From the NCBI RefSeq assembly GCF_000150275.1, contig NW_002060947.1, positions 6,225,211 to 6,289,210 on the forward strand: a DNA stretch of 64,000 nt. Reading direction: 5' to 3'. Below the pieces are notes generated by a model, which saw nothing but the letters and a program-made list of their open reading frames with translations, made no database searches and was not told the origin of the DNA. Shown here in pieces: positions 1 through 12,253 of this stretch. Position 1 is the stretch's first letter. Every line of letters begins with the position of its first letter. A program made the position numbers and the translations under genes. Origin of the DNA: Trichoplax adhaerens (lineage: Eukaryota > Placozoa > Uniplacotomia > Trichoplacea > Trichoplacidae).

Positions 1-850
1 ATTGCATTGCCTAATAATGAATTACGAGATAAGTAACCAAGTTATTGAATCTATTTGAAGAATAAGTTGCAAGTTTAAAATTACGATCTTATTATTATCT
101 TATTATTATTATTATTAGTATTAGAGCATGAATACAATTTAAAAACTTAAGCTATTCGAAATATTGCAATATATACTTTTATTATTAAATCAAATGTATC
201 AACCAATAGTATTACAATGTTGAGTTATTCCGCTTTGGCTAACTGAAATTATCAGAAAAATATTTTATAAATTTATAGGATATGATTACAATAGAAAAAT
301 TTAAAAGTGATGTAACACGTGTAAAGGTGTCACGGCATCATTCACCATACTGAGTTAGATTAATTAATTAACTATTTTCATTTATTAGAAATTGAGATGT
401 TTATATGGCAGTGGATTGTGTTGCGGTGTTTGTTAGTAGGGTAATAAATCATAGTTGAGAAATCTCCTGTGTGAGGTTCAGAGTAAATAACAAATATCTG
501 AGAAAGTATATAAAGCCTTAGATAATGTCATGTATATGGAGAGATATAGAATAAACTGTATTAATAGTTGGTTATCTTAGTAAAATTCTTTGTCTCATTT
601 ACTGGTGTAAACGGTTAAGCCAGGATCGACCACAGAAGCGTAGTTTCTAACCTCACGAAGTTAGTGATCCTTGACGGAAAAATAATTCTAGGAATCGCTG
701 ATTTAGTGTGAGGGCTTAACCGTACTTAGTAAAAGGTTTATGTAGTTTTAATAGAGAAGATTCAGTATCACAAACGTGGTTGCGACAAAAGGTTGCACTG
801 TATTAATGTTCTACTATGAATCTACATAAAGACATAGATTATCATACAGT
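1..850. other. Decayed duplicate intron of a lost dioxygenase copy, with an insertion
   Basis: No gene is visible. Bases 1-300 align recognisably with intron 3 of dioxygenase gene A (from 4911), for example the shared stretches around 55-90 and 185-235, so the window opens inside an old duplicate of that gene. Roughly 300-840 has no counterpart in gene A and looks inserted. The insertion holds a 10-bp inverted repeat (CGGTTAAGCC near 612 and GGCTTAACCG near 712). Confidence 0.5.
311..603. repeat. Possible solo LTR-like insertion
   Basis: This part of the inserted segment begins TGTAACACGTG, carries a TATA-like GTATATAAAG near 508 and an AATAAA about 40 bases later, and is followed by TGGTGTAAACGG, which could be a primer-binding site. 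Those are LTR-like signs. No second copy, target-site duplication or reverse transcriptase is visible, and the 3' end does not finish in CA. The call is weak. Confidence 0.2.
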
Positions 851-1046
851 TTAAGACGCAACCTGGAATCTTGATTTCTATCGATAATTTTCGTGTCTTG
901 CATGATAGGACAGCTTTTGATGTGTCTCCAGATAATTTCAGGCATTCAGAAAGTGTGCATATTGATTAGTATGCAGCAACATCTTACATGAGAGTATTGG
1001 AGAAGCAGCTTGACATAAAGTAAATTATAAAACTCCTAACATTTAG
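851..1046 (+). pseudogene. Remnant of a dioxygenase last exon (BBOX-like)
   Basis: This stretch is a recognisable copy of the last exon of gene A (5330-5521). It retains the region for VDNFRVLHGR and RVLEKEL, and ends with the same CCTAACATTTAG. It is dead: the third iron-binding histidine context has drifted (LHDR instead of LHGR), the conserved VDWD has become IDZ with a TAG stop, and a frame change follows near 1020. It is the 3' remnant of a copy whose other exons lie left of the window or have been lost. Confidence 0.8.
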
Positions 1047-1107
1047 TTTATCAGTTTTAATGACCAGAATAGTGTGTTGAGTAAGCATTAATAAATCCAT
1101 GCAACTT

Positions 1108-2080
1108 GCGAGATTTGCAGATTGGATAGCATATCTTCGCAAGACATGTTATGAATAAGTCAAGCTAAATATGACCATTCGTGATTAATTAAGTAGTATT
1201 ATTAGTCTATAGTAAATGATGATAGAGTTACAATTCTTCTGAAAGTAAAATTACGCCTAAAATATCCATTTAACCGCTAAATACGGCGATATGTATAGCA
1301 ACTCATGGATAAATTTTAAATCTACGAATACACGCAATTTTCGATCTCCAAATCAAAGGTATTATTAACTACCTAATTTATCCATTACGTTTATAGCTCA
1401 TCATTTTAAGTGCATACCAAAGGCGACGATGTTACAACTATTGCCTACAAAAGTAGAGAACTAGCTATGCATAATGATCAGGTGTATTACGCTAACTTTC
1501 CAGAATAATAACAAATTATATTAATAATTGCTATCATTTTCGTTTAACTAATACGGAACTAATTGAATAATATTTGAGCACCGATTCAAACAATAATTTC
1601 TACGCCATATTTATTATTTAATTAAAATACTTCACTCCTGTAGATATGTAATTCTTAAGTAATGTAATTTTAACACAGTAAATAAGTTACTTAATCAAGA
1701 TTTAAAGTAGATTTTAAAATCTAACTATACCATTGTATGCTAAAATCAAGGGGTTGTAGTAAATCTACTTATAATAAAGTTTTTTCATACAGTGATGGAG
1801 CTATTTAGATTCCTACATCCTCGTATAACGTACTGGTACTGCGTGTACTGTAAGATACTAAAGTGTTATTGCAAGATTTTACCAGGGATATGATCAATTA
1901 ATTTTAACATTAACATTAAGATCTTCCAGTTTATCACATGCCACTGTTAACTGTAATCGATTATAGTAGAATAATGCCTGATCAATACTATTATGGACTT
2001 TATAAATTAGATGGTTCTGCAACATGGCATTCGAGCGGTCAAATAAGGATGCGATCGTCAATGCATCACACAAAATACTG
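1108..2080 (+). pseudogene. Decayed dioxygenase copy (exon 1 tail, exon 2 and exon 3 start remnants)
   Basis: Three relics lie in gene order. About 1111-1158 resembles the 3' end of exon 1 including its splice donor. 1397-1503 resembles exon 2, which carries the iron-binding HTD motif; here the reading frame is interrupted by stops and HTD has become HND-like. About 1995-2030 resembles the entry into exon 3. The whole stretch aligns best with the other dead copy at 8560-9990, so these two decayed copies are themselves duplicates. The open frames found here (for example 1938-2126) are chance products. Confidence 0.7.
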
Positions 2081-3463
2081 TACACTGTTTCATCATGGCA
2101 GCCATCACCTACAATTACTCTATTAAGTGCAGTGGAATACTCTACAGGAAGTCACATCACGCTTTACTTTATGTTACAATTACCTTTTTAAAGCTTATCA
2201 CTATTGTAATTATCTGAAATTAATAAAATTGATATGGACAGTGGGTACTTGCACCGTACTGAAAATCTATATTCTAATATTGCTACTGCTAATAATTATA
2301 TAACGAAATTTATAAGCAAATGCATTCGGTAACAAAAGTAAGAATAGCGAGAACAGAGTCCGACTCAGCTGTGTACCGGTATCCTCATAGGAATACAACT
2401 TATCATTTATTGGCGGTAAAGCACGGCTAAGTGTGTAAGGTCAGCTATATACGAATCCATATCCGTAGTACCCCAACTACTTTAATTAAGCATACAGAAT
2501 ATATTGTGTGGACAATAAAGTTACTAAATTATATTGTTTATGAATCATATTGCATCTAATTATGTATTGTAGCTATAGTCTTTACAAACAATAATTTACT
2601 TTGTGGATAAGCAACATAATTCATGACAATCATTACAATCCCACTTTTTCTGTAAATTATTAAAAACACGGATGTCAAGTAAAAGTCGTTCTTCTATATT
2701 TTACTTTTCGCTATCAGTTAGTCTCGTCAACATTCTAACTCTTCGTTTATTACAAGATTAATAGTTGTATTGAGTACTCACACTTCGATATCAAAGATTA
2801 ACGTAAGTAATTATCATGGTCTCTTTCTCAGTAATTAACAGTCTGCTGTCTCGACGTGCGGTTAAATATTCCTCTTCAATCGTACTTCGACGCCCATATT
2901 GGTTATCGTCTAAATTATATTATTCTATACAAGTCGAAAATCGAGTTCAAGATAAGCTAGTATCGGTAAAGTGGGATGATGGTAAAATTACAGATTATCC
3001 TCATGTTTATCTTCGCGATAATTGTCGATGTCCGTCTTGTTTCGATCCTCAAGCGCAACAACGTATCATCTCGAATCCTATCTATCATAACTACGCTAAT
3101 GCAACAGTAAAGACAGCTTGTATGAACGAGAATAAGGATAAATTACATCTAGAATGGATAAACGACGGCGAGCATACGTCTAGTGTGTTTGAATTAGATT
3201 GGTTAAAAGCTCATCGATTTACTGGGGATGACGAAAAGGATGTACATCCAATTAAAAGACAGTTATGGGGTAGCGAAATACAACACGACATACCGCAATT
3301 TGATTTCGATCGGGTCTTAAATGATAAATCAGAATTGTATGGATGGCTACGATGTGTAATGGAAAGGGGTATTGCGCTAATAGTCGGCTTACCTAAAAGA
3401 GTCGGTCAAGTAGGGAAAGTTGCAGCAAAAATAGGTCATCTTCGCGAGACGATTTATGGGTAA
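2081..3463 (+). repeat. Segmental duplicate block, left copy (pairs with 10883-12253)
   Basis: The 5' flank and first exon of gene A are repeated 8.79 kb downstream at copy B. From about 2081 to 2550 the two copies are clearly related but diverged. From about 2551 to 3300 they are almost identical, with five differences that I counted, all transitions. Divergence then rises again through the end of exon 1 and into intron 1. Confidence 0.85.
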
Positions 3464-5521
3464 GAATAAATAAATCAGCGTTATCAATATACGGTAGTAT
3501 AAAAATGGCTGAGAGAAGATTCCGTACACTTCTATACGCTGTGTTATTATAAAGTTTATATTTACTGTGTTACAGATAACACGCTATTTTTTCACTTTAA
3601 TGCTCAGCATATGTTCGTAGTTCATAATATAGTCATCTGTATATGCGCATTATATAGCATTTGATCAATTACTAAACCGTATCATTCTGATCTTTAGACC
3701 TACTTTCCATAGCCAAAGTAAAGGTGATCATGTAACAACTGTTACCTACAAGAGCGGGGGTCTGGCATTGCATACTGATTTTCCCTATTACAACAACATT
3801 CCTGGGGTAATTATAAATTATGAAAAATTCTTACCTTGTATCTGCCTTGATAATTGAAATACAGATACGATGGCAATTTCTTTACATTCCATATCGATAC
3901 TAGTAAATTACTCGTTCAAATGAACGGAAACATACGTATATCTGTACAAAGTCATACATTAGAAGAAAATTCATAGCTGGATTTTCTTACTATACAGTAT
4001 ATGCTTCCAAGATAGAGCTATTTTTTAATTTATAACTATAGTATATCTGCTAGAGACAGATTTTAGCATGATTTAAAAAAGCGCTAAAAACAGAGAGTAT
4101 GCGAAAATCTAGATGTAATTGTACTTAATAAATCAAATATTCTTGAGAATTATTTTATAGTATTTACATATAGTAACGTAGCTTAAGCGATATCGTATTT
4201 CTCGCTAGTTTTACAGACGATAGAGATTTAGCGTATTAGTAGCTACAACGCTCTATGAGTAAGACATATTTGCTATCCATAGTAGTTAAAATACAACTTT
4301 AAAAACTGCTACTTTAAAGTTAATATTTCAGCTATTGTCCACGTTACGGTAATGTTAATTAACTTACATTAACGAGAATATTTCGTTGCCTATGCTAGAA
4401 AAAAATGTATTCATATCCGCATACAGCGTATTACTTTGTGCCCTTGTAGCTTTGATCGAATATCGAATTCTATGTATAAGGCGATGTCATAAAGACTAAT
4501 ATTTTATTTATACTTGCAAGATAAAATCATGTGGTTACTATTTTAGAATTGAATTACTACGTGACTGTACTCATAATTAATGAAAAGAGTTAAAATCAGT
4601 TTTGTAACTTCTGAATCGACACCTAACTTAGTTATAGATTATCTGAAGATAATTGATTAATTTACTTATATCTCACTGGCATTAACTAGCTTTTTATTGA
4701 TTGTATGAATTAGATATTCATGCTGCATTGTGTAACAGCAGCTAAGCAAGGAGGCGAGAGCCAATTTACGGACGGATTTAAAGCTGCTGAGCAATTGAGG
4801 GCCAGTCATCCTCAATATTTTAAAATATTAGCGGAAACTCCTGTTGAGCACGAAGATACTGGCACTGACTCTTATGAATTTAGTCTAACGGCTGAACATC
4901 CAATTATTCGGTAATTGCAATATGTAACAATAACTACGATATAAGTAAAGATGGTAATTATCGAATCTATTAGATAAATAATTTACAAGTTTAAAATTAA
5001 GATCTTTTAGTAACGGTTTAAAACTGAAGCTATTTGATATATCACAAAGTATGTTTCACTCTTAAATCAGATTTAGTCAGCTAATAGTATTACAAAGCTG
5101 ATCTATTCTGCTTCGGTTCTCTAAAACAATCAATAATACTTCACAACAGTAACCTTATAAATCTATGTAAACATATAGATTAAATGAAAATGGAAATCTT
5201 AAACAAATTTACTATGGCGATCATACACGAACTTCAAGAATAGATGTGCCTCATTATAAATTGACAGACTTTTATAATGCTATGACGCAATTTTTAAGAT
5301 ATGCTTACAGTCCGGCTAATATTATACAATTTAAGCTGCAACCTGGAACCTTGATTTCTGTCGATAATTTTCGTGTTTTGCATGGTAGAACGGCTTTTGT
5401 TGTGTCTCCAGATAATTTTAGACATGTTGAAGGTGGACACGTTGATTGGGATGGAGCAATATCTTGTATGAGAGTACTAGAGAAAGAACTTAACATAGAT
5501 TATAGAACTCCTAACATTTAG
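2816..5521 (+). CDS. BBOX1: Gamma-butyrobetaine dioxygenase-like protein, gene A (intact, 4 exons)
   Basis: A 2-oxoglutarate- and Fe(II)-dependent hydroxylase of the BBOX1/TMLHE family (carnitine synthesis). Exons 2816-3459, 3698-3806, 4714-4910 and 5179-5521 join in frame to 430 residues, against 387 in human BBOX1. The N-terminal zinc site is Cys70, Cys72, Cys75 and His120 (YLRDNCRCPSC, then GEH). The iron ligands are His240 and Asp242 (HTD) and His385 (VLHGR). Motifs such as QGGESQFTDGF and the C-terminal RHVEGGHVDWD match BBOX1 better than TMLHE. About 40 extra N-terminal residues are rich in Arg, Ser and Tyr and free of acidic residues, and look like a mitochondrial presequence (inference). 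The start is the first ATG of the open exon. It is the left intact member of the array. Confidence is high for family, moderate for BBOX rather than TMLHE activity. Confidence 0.9.
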
Positions 5522-8124
5522 TTTGTTAGTTTTAATAGCTAGAATAGTGTGTTGCTTGGGAAACAATAACTCTATATGGATTTTAATTTAAAAGTGTAAG
5601 ATTATGTCTGATTTCATTTGCATCTAAAACTTTCATACTCTGGGGTAATCAAGTATATTTTATAGATCAGAAGTAGATTTTTATTAAAATTTTTATCTGG
5701 TTTAACTTGATGCATACGTTAAATTTCCACTACTAAAGACGCTAATCAGCTCAACGGCATCCGTTATTTGCCAACACCAATAGTTAAACGATTGGTATAA
5801 TTTCTAAGTTATATACGTATATTTATTAATGCTACTAGATTTACCAGATTTTTCTATCGAAGTATGTAACGCATTTTTGTTATAATAGCAAATGATATTT
5901 GAAAATAAATTTACTAATTAATAGTAATTTCGATGTCAGTAAGCAATGTCTACTTTTTTCTATCGTTCGTTCACCATGTCAGGTTTGTTGAATACTTCTA
6001 TACGATTTGGTAATATACGACTGACTTTGATGATAATTCATGATTAATAAATTATATAAACTGGATCGATTAATTACATAATGCTCCTATGCTAAGTTCG
6101 TAGTTAATTCTAATCTAAAAATGAATCGAAACGATTTCTATACTTTAATTAAGGGCTTCTTTTATTTAGTATACAATTAATACGTCGGATACCTAAGAAT
6201 TAGACAATTATCGCTGCGGCATTAACCAGAAAATTATAGAAAGAAAAATTGACTTAATAATTATTTAAGAATGGCATGATAGATTAGAATTTGGCCAATC
6301 TGTAAGAAGGCTTGTCACATTCTGTAATAGTTACATAATTAGTATGTTACCTTCTTTCTATATATGGTTAAATATCACGATGTTATCACGTCATGCGTAT
6401 ATAGATGTAGTTATGGTACACAATAAAGAAAGTACATAAACTCTTTAATTTAACAATAAAGCTAGTTTTTCAACTTAATTACTGGGTCTCCTTGCTGAGT
6501 ACAGATCTAGTACTTGTTACAAAATTTGGAAGTTGTAACAAGACTATAACATGATATCCTTATTTCGCGTATTAACAATTAAGTATCAGTAAATTCTAAC
6601 ATGCGCATACCGAAAGTTGGAAGTTCTGGTACACTTTTATTATATCTATGACATTATTTATATCCATAAACTTTATTTGGTGAATAAGTAGCATAAATAC
6701 TGCGTGTGTTAAGAATTTGATGCGGAGATTTATTAACCTCTAATGTAGAGCTTAGAATATTATTAAAAATTGTGTGCAAAATGTATTAATCTAATTAAGT
6801 AATTAAACCTACTAATTGAAGAAATTTTGAAACTTTAAAACTTTGTAATAGTCATATAGAAAATAAATTCAAAATGAATGTAATATTGTTACGAATCGCA
6901 AGCACCCTCTATTACCATGCTGTATGATTATATCTATCTATGATCAGTTGCTATACGCCGCTAGTTCTTTTACATATCATTATTTCGAAAAAGTTACTTC
7001 GTAAAAAGCATTTAGTATAAGTAACTGTGATTACTTTTGCTATAACGTGTTTACGTATAAATAAGAATAAGCCGTCGGATCATCGACCATGATAACATTT
7101 GTATAATCTAAACACTACATTTATTTTTCAAGTCAGTAACATGGCTTACTTGGGTAAAACTTTTACCATGCCATGCCGATATTGTTCATCAAATTATTGT
7201 TCTAATCTGGACTACTCTTCAACAATTTCACAATTGTTACATCGTACATGACAATGTAGAAAAAATATTGGAAGATCACTATTTCTCAGCAACTATTAAA
7301 TGTCATTAAATCGCAATTACAAGTCATTAAATAAAGCCAAATAATGATACCCATCTGTCTATTACATGAAATACCAATAGTAAAATTAAGAACACTGTAC
7401 GCCTTTATTCGACAATATCTTATTTAAAACGAGTTTATAATTTAGTTTCATTCTGTGCTCAATTAACCTTCTATATCTAATTTAAACCCTGAATACGCAT
7501 CCCAATTAGCACTGACGTCAAAATTACATTTAGTGCCAATTGAATTTGTCATCAGCTGCTGAATTTTAATAAAGAAGTGCTGCTTGCTTTCTACGCTGAG
7601 TTACTGACTATCTCAATTAGCAAGGAAGGTATTAATGATAGATAAGTTATCTATGCTGTGCACATTTATCCTATGGTGTGTCCGGTGATGTAATTATGAA
7701 TTATTATTTAATTAATGCTTTATTAAAATAAAATTGTAATAAATTGTTTTCATTTCGCTACCCCATAAGTGTTTTGTAATTGGATTGAATTCAATGTCAG
7801 CACAAGCGATGGATAGATAAGCTTTTAGCTGATTTAATTGAAAATTATGTTATCCAAGTTATAAATTTGTAGGTAGCTGTATATTTAAAAACGTTTACAA
7901 CATAATTCATATTAATTCTGGGTTTTCTGACACTATTGCAAGCAAAGCGAATGCTATAACTTCTTTTAATGTTTTTATTTCAAATTTTCTAATAAAACTT
8001 TCCAACTTTTCGTTGGTCGTAAGACTGATAAGATAATCAAAACATAATATAATATCCGTAATTTGATATTATCTTAAAAATCGCTATATTCTCTCTTACA
8101 ACAATCAATACTTTACTGTCTCAG
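5522..8124. other. Spacer between gene A and a decayed copy
   Basis: I see no coding exon, RNA gene or repeat in these 2.6 kb of AT-rich sequence. No open frame of note occurs on either strand. Confidence 0.6.
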
Positions 8125-9020
8125 GCTGAGATATGCCGTCAGACGTTTCTCTCCCAACTTAATTCGACACCCATACGGGCTATCTCCTAAGTTACGTATG
8201 TTATTACATACAAGTCAAAAATCGAGCTCGAGATAAATTGATTTGCAACACGGAACGACGGCAAAACTACAAATTATCACATATCTAACTTCGCGATAAT
8301 TTCGTTATCAATCTTATTTCGATCCTCAAATTCGACATTGTTCTATCTCTAATAATGTGGATCATGGTTATGCTAAAGCAACAATGAAGACAGACCGAGT
8401 AGATGAAAAAAGAGTGAATTATTCCTAGAATAGGTAAATGATGGCAAATATACAACTAGTAACTTTTAATTAGATTGCTTAAAGGCTCATCGATCAGTCT
8501 CCAATAAAAATGATCTTGAAGTCAATCCCATAACGAAATAGCTGTAGTCTTGAGATGCTAAACAATATGCCATAATTTGATTTTATCAAAACATTACATT
8601 AATTGATAACTCAGAATTGTGTCGATGGGGGTGAATTATGTCAGAGGATGTCAGTCAACTAGCGAGATTTTCAAAACGGATTGCAATATTTTTATGACGT
8701 TTTTCAGGTAAATAACGCTAGAATAATATCATTTGCGATTAATTAATTAGTATTGCTAGTTCAAAGTGAATAATGATAGATTTACGATTGTCCTGAAAGT
8801 AAAATATCAAGTCTAAATATTCAATTAACAATAGCGGTATACTGGTACTTAAACATAAGTAAGTATGCGTATTAATTGATTAACCGACACAGTACTCATT
8901 GCGTTTATAGTATATCGTTTTAAGTGATACTAAAAGTGACAATGTTACAACTATAGCCTACAAAAGTAGAGGATTAGCTATGCGTACTGATCTAGTGTAT
9001 TATAATCTAGTGATATTATG

Positions 9021-9184
9021 TTAACATTCTAGGCTACTAACACATAGCTATTAATAATTATTATCATGTTCCTTCAACTAGTAATATCGATATAAATATT
9101 GAATTAACATTCTAGGGTACCAACACATTGCTATTAGTAATTACTATCATGTTTCTTCAACTAGTAATATCGATGTAAATATTG
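9021..9184. repeat. Two-copy 83-bp tandem duplication in a pseudogene intron
   Basis: Units 9021-9103 and 9104-9184 both start TTAACATTCTAGG and run in parallel with scattered substitutions. The unit is ordinary intron sequence: it aligns with about 1500-1560 of the other decayed copy, where it is present once. Confidence 0.8.
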
Positions 9185-9433
9185 AGTATATATATAACAT
9201 ATATATATGGGAGATATTTCTTGGCTAGAAAGTTAGTTAGAGCTTAGAATTAGATTCGTGTGTTGTATTATTTTCTTGTTTTAGACTAGCTTGCGCGAGC
9301 CTACAATATCTAAACTCTAATAAAGCAGACTTTTTCTTTACTCATTTAGTCTAACTTTATTGTGAGTTACAGCAGTAGAACAGAATAAGATATAATCGAC
9401 GTTATTATACACATTGATACAATTAGGATTTCA
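9183..9433. mobile_element. Possible solo LTR with adjoining primer-binding site
   Basis: This segment is absent from the paralogous intron at about 1560. It starts TGAGTATATATATAACA, carries AATAAA near 9318 and ends GGATTTCA. Two bases later comes TGTTATCAGAGC (9436-9447), one mismatch from the TGGTATCAGAGC primer-binding site of many Copia-type retrotransposons. No retrotransposon coding sequence follows, and homology with the other intron returns by about 9540. I read it as a truncated or solo LTR, with low certainty. Confidence 0.35.
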
Positions 9434-10155
9434 TATGTTATCAGAGCTGTTTACTAGAGTCGTTTTTGATCTTAGTATATTGTATATTTACGAAACAATA
9501 AATTGTTATAGTAAAACTTGAATACCCAGTTAAGTAATCTTTAGGCACTGATTTAAACAATAATTTCAACGCCATATTTATTAGTTAAACTACTTCCGCA
9601 AATATACAATCCTTAAATGGTGTAAACTTACCATAGCAAATAAGACATTTAATGAAAATTTAAATAGATTTGAAATCTAAATGTATCATTGCATGTGAAA
9701 ATCGAGAGGTTGTAGTTAATCCTTCTATACTACAGGTCTTTCATATAGTGGTAGAAATATTTAGATTCCCGTGTCTTTGTATAACGTACTGACACTACAT
9801 GCACTGTAAGATACCCTAGTATTATTGCAAATTTTACTAGTGAGATATTATCAATTACCTTTAACATTAGTGCTAAGGTCTTCCTGTTTATCAAAATGCC
9901 ACTATTAACTAGAATTAATTTTTGTAGTATCACGCCTGAGTCGATACTATCATGGACTTTATAAATTAGATGGTTTTGCAACATTGTATAAGGGCAGCCA
10001 AAGAAAAAAGTGTAAGTTAATAAACCAACGGGTTTAAGACTGCTGAACAATTAAGAACCAGTCATTCTAAATATCACAAAATATCCTATTCAATATGGCG
10101 ATACAGGAAGAGATGTCAGTCATTTCGATTTCTATCTTATAGCTTATCATTCTGA

Positions 10156-10882
10156 AGTTAGATATTAACAACATATATTTGGTTACTAAATTACTACGAT
10201 AGTTTGTCTATACTATATAGTTTATGGGCTAAAGTACGTAAATCAAGATAACTGATTGTTCAAGTTAATTAACTTTTAATGAATTGAATGCGTAACATAA
10301 TCAATTCCGTCGATTCTCAAGTATCTATCATCATGAATTTTCATATGTAGAGTGAATAAAATTTTTCTGTATACATTAACTCTGAATTAATTTTCTTTAC
10401 AAGAGCGTAATGTTTGTCTTGCTTACTCCGCATTACTTGTGGTAAAACGAAATTCTAATTTCTTTGTCAGTGATTGTAGTGCATGAGTTCTTAACTTGAT
10501 ACATAACTGCATTGATTAGCTGAAATCACTACAGTGATTTTGTTGTTGATTATACTTCGCTTAACATCTTAGCTTTCGATAGTTACCGTTGCTGATTTTT
10601 TTCAATAAGTAAACGATAATTTATAAACGGTGACGATTAACGAATAATGTCTATTATTTACAGTAACACCACTCGAATGGCTACAGTATTGGCGTGTTCT
10701 AGTAGGAAGAAAATCTTTAAAAATGAGACCTATAGTACTTACCATAATATTATGATGTGGTCAGACATTTTACTCTACTTAATGTATTCGATATAGTGAA
10801 TGGATTTATAATTCCTAAGTTTCACAACCAGCCAGTTCAAAAATTGAGTTATTAATACAGTGTAAATCCCTATTAGAACAAA
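10156..10882. other. Spacer before copy B
   Basis: No exon or repeat is visible here. The decayed copy ends without an exon 4, and the duplicated 5' flank of copy B begins at about 10883. The short minus-strand open frames at 9730-10050 and 11013-11210 look like chance. Confidence 0.5.
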
Positions 10883-12253
10883 TACACCGTTTCATCATAG
10901 CAGCCATCATCTACAGATACTCTATTAAGTGCAGCAGACTTACTCTACAGTAAATCACATAGCGCTTTGCTTTATGTTACTATTTCCTTTTCAAAGCACA
11001 TTACTATTTTTATTAATTGAAATTACTAGAAATAATATGAATAGTGAGTATTTGCACCCTATAGAAAATCCGTAATCTAATATAACTACTAATATTAATA
11101 AAATATATATAAGCAAACGTATTAGTTAATAAAAGTAAGAATAGCGATAACAGAGCCCGATTCAGTTGGGTACCCATGTAGAAATACATCACATAATATA
11201 TTGGCGACAATGCTCGGCTAAGTGTGTATGGTCAGCTAGTATGAACGCATATCTGTACTATGCCAACTGCTTTAATTAAGCATATACAATATATTATGTT
11301 TATAATTGTGATACTTAATTATATTGTTTACGAATCACGTTGCATCTAATTATGTATTGTAGCTATAGTCTTTACAAACAATAATTTACTTTGTGGATAA
11401 GCAACATAATTCATGACAACCATTACAATCCCACTTTTTCTGTAAATCATTAAAAACACGGACGTCAAGTAAAAGTCGTTCTTCTATATTTTACTTTTCG
11501 CTATCAGTTAGTCTCGTCAACATTCTAACTCTTCGTTTATTACAAGATTAATAGTTGTATCGAGTACTCGCACTTCGATATCAAAGATTAACGTAAGTAA
11601 TTATCATGGTCTCTTTCTCAGTAATTAACAGTCTGCTGTCTCGACGTGCGGTTAAATATTCCTCTTCAATCGTACTTCGACGCCCATATTGGTTATCGTC
11701 TAAATTATATTATTCTATACAAGTCGAAAATCGAGTTCAAGATAAGCTAGTATCGGTAAAGTGGGATGATGGTAAAATTACAGATTATCCTCATGTTTAT
11801 CTTCGCGATAATTGTCGATGTCCGTCTTGTTTCGATCCTCAAGCGCAACAACGTATCATCTCGAATCCTATCTATCATAACTACGCTAATGCAACAGTAA
11901 AGACAGCTTGTATGAACGAGAATAAGGATAAATTACATCTAGAATGGATAAACGACGGCGAGCATACGTCTAGTGTGTTTGAATTAGATTGGTTAAAAGC
12001 TCATCGATTTACTGGGGATGACGAAAAGGATGTACATCCAATTAAAAGACAGTTATGGGGTAGCGAAATACAACACGACATACCGCAATTCGATTTTGAT
12101 CGGATCTTAAATGATAAATCAGAATTGTATGGATGGCTACGATGTGTAATGGAAAGGGGTATTGCGTTAATAGTCGGCTTACCTAAAAGAGTCGGTCAAG
12201 TAGAGAAAGTTGCAGCAAAAATAGGTCATCTTCGCGAAACGGTTTATGGGTAG
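10883..12253 (+). repeat. Segmental duplicate block, right copy (pairs with 2081-3463)
   Basis: This is the counterpart of the block at gene A, offset by 8790 bases in its near-identical part (about 11341-12090). Identity drops sharply on both sides. The near-identical part includes about 260 bp of non-coding 5' flank as well as synonymous sites, so purifying selection alone does not explain it. Confidence 0.85.

Larger units (their letters stand above)
8125..10155 (+). pseudogene. Decayed dioxygenase copy (exons 1-3 recognisable)
   Basis: About 8125-8645 aligns along most of exon 1 of gene A (shared cgaaaatcgag-like, cttcgcgataatt and tttcgatcctcaa blocks) but is full of stops and small indels. 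The zinc-binding cysteine segment is ruined. About 8930-9010 resembles exon 2, with HTD changed to RTD. About 9974-10150 resembles exon 3 (GFKTAEQLRTSHSKY-like), again broken. No exon 4 follows. The second intron has been enlarged by a tandem duplication and an insertion, described separately. Confidence 0.8.
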
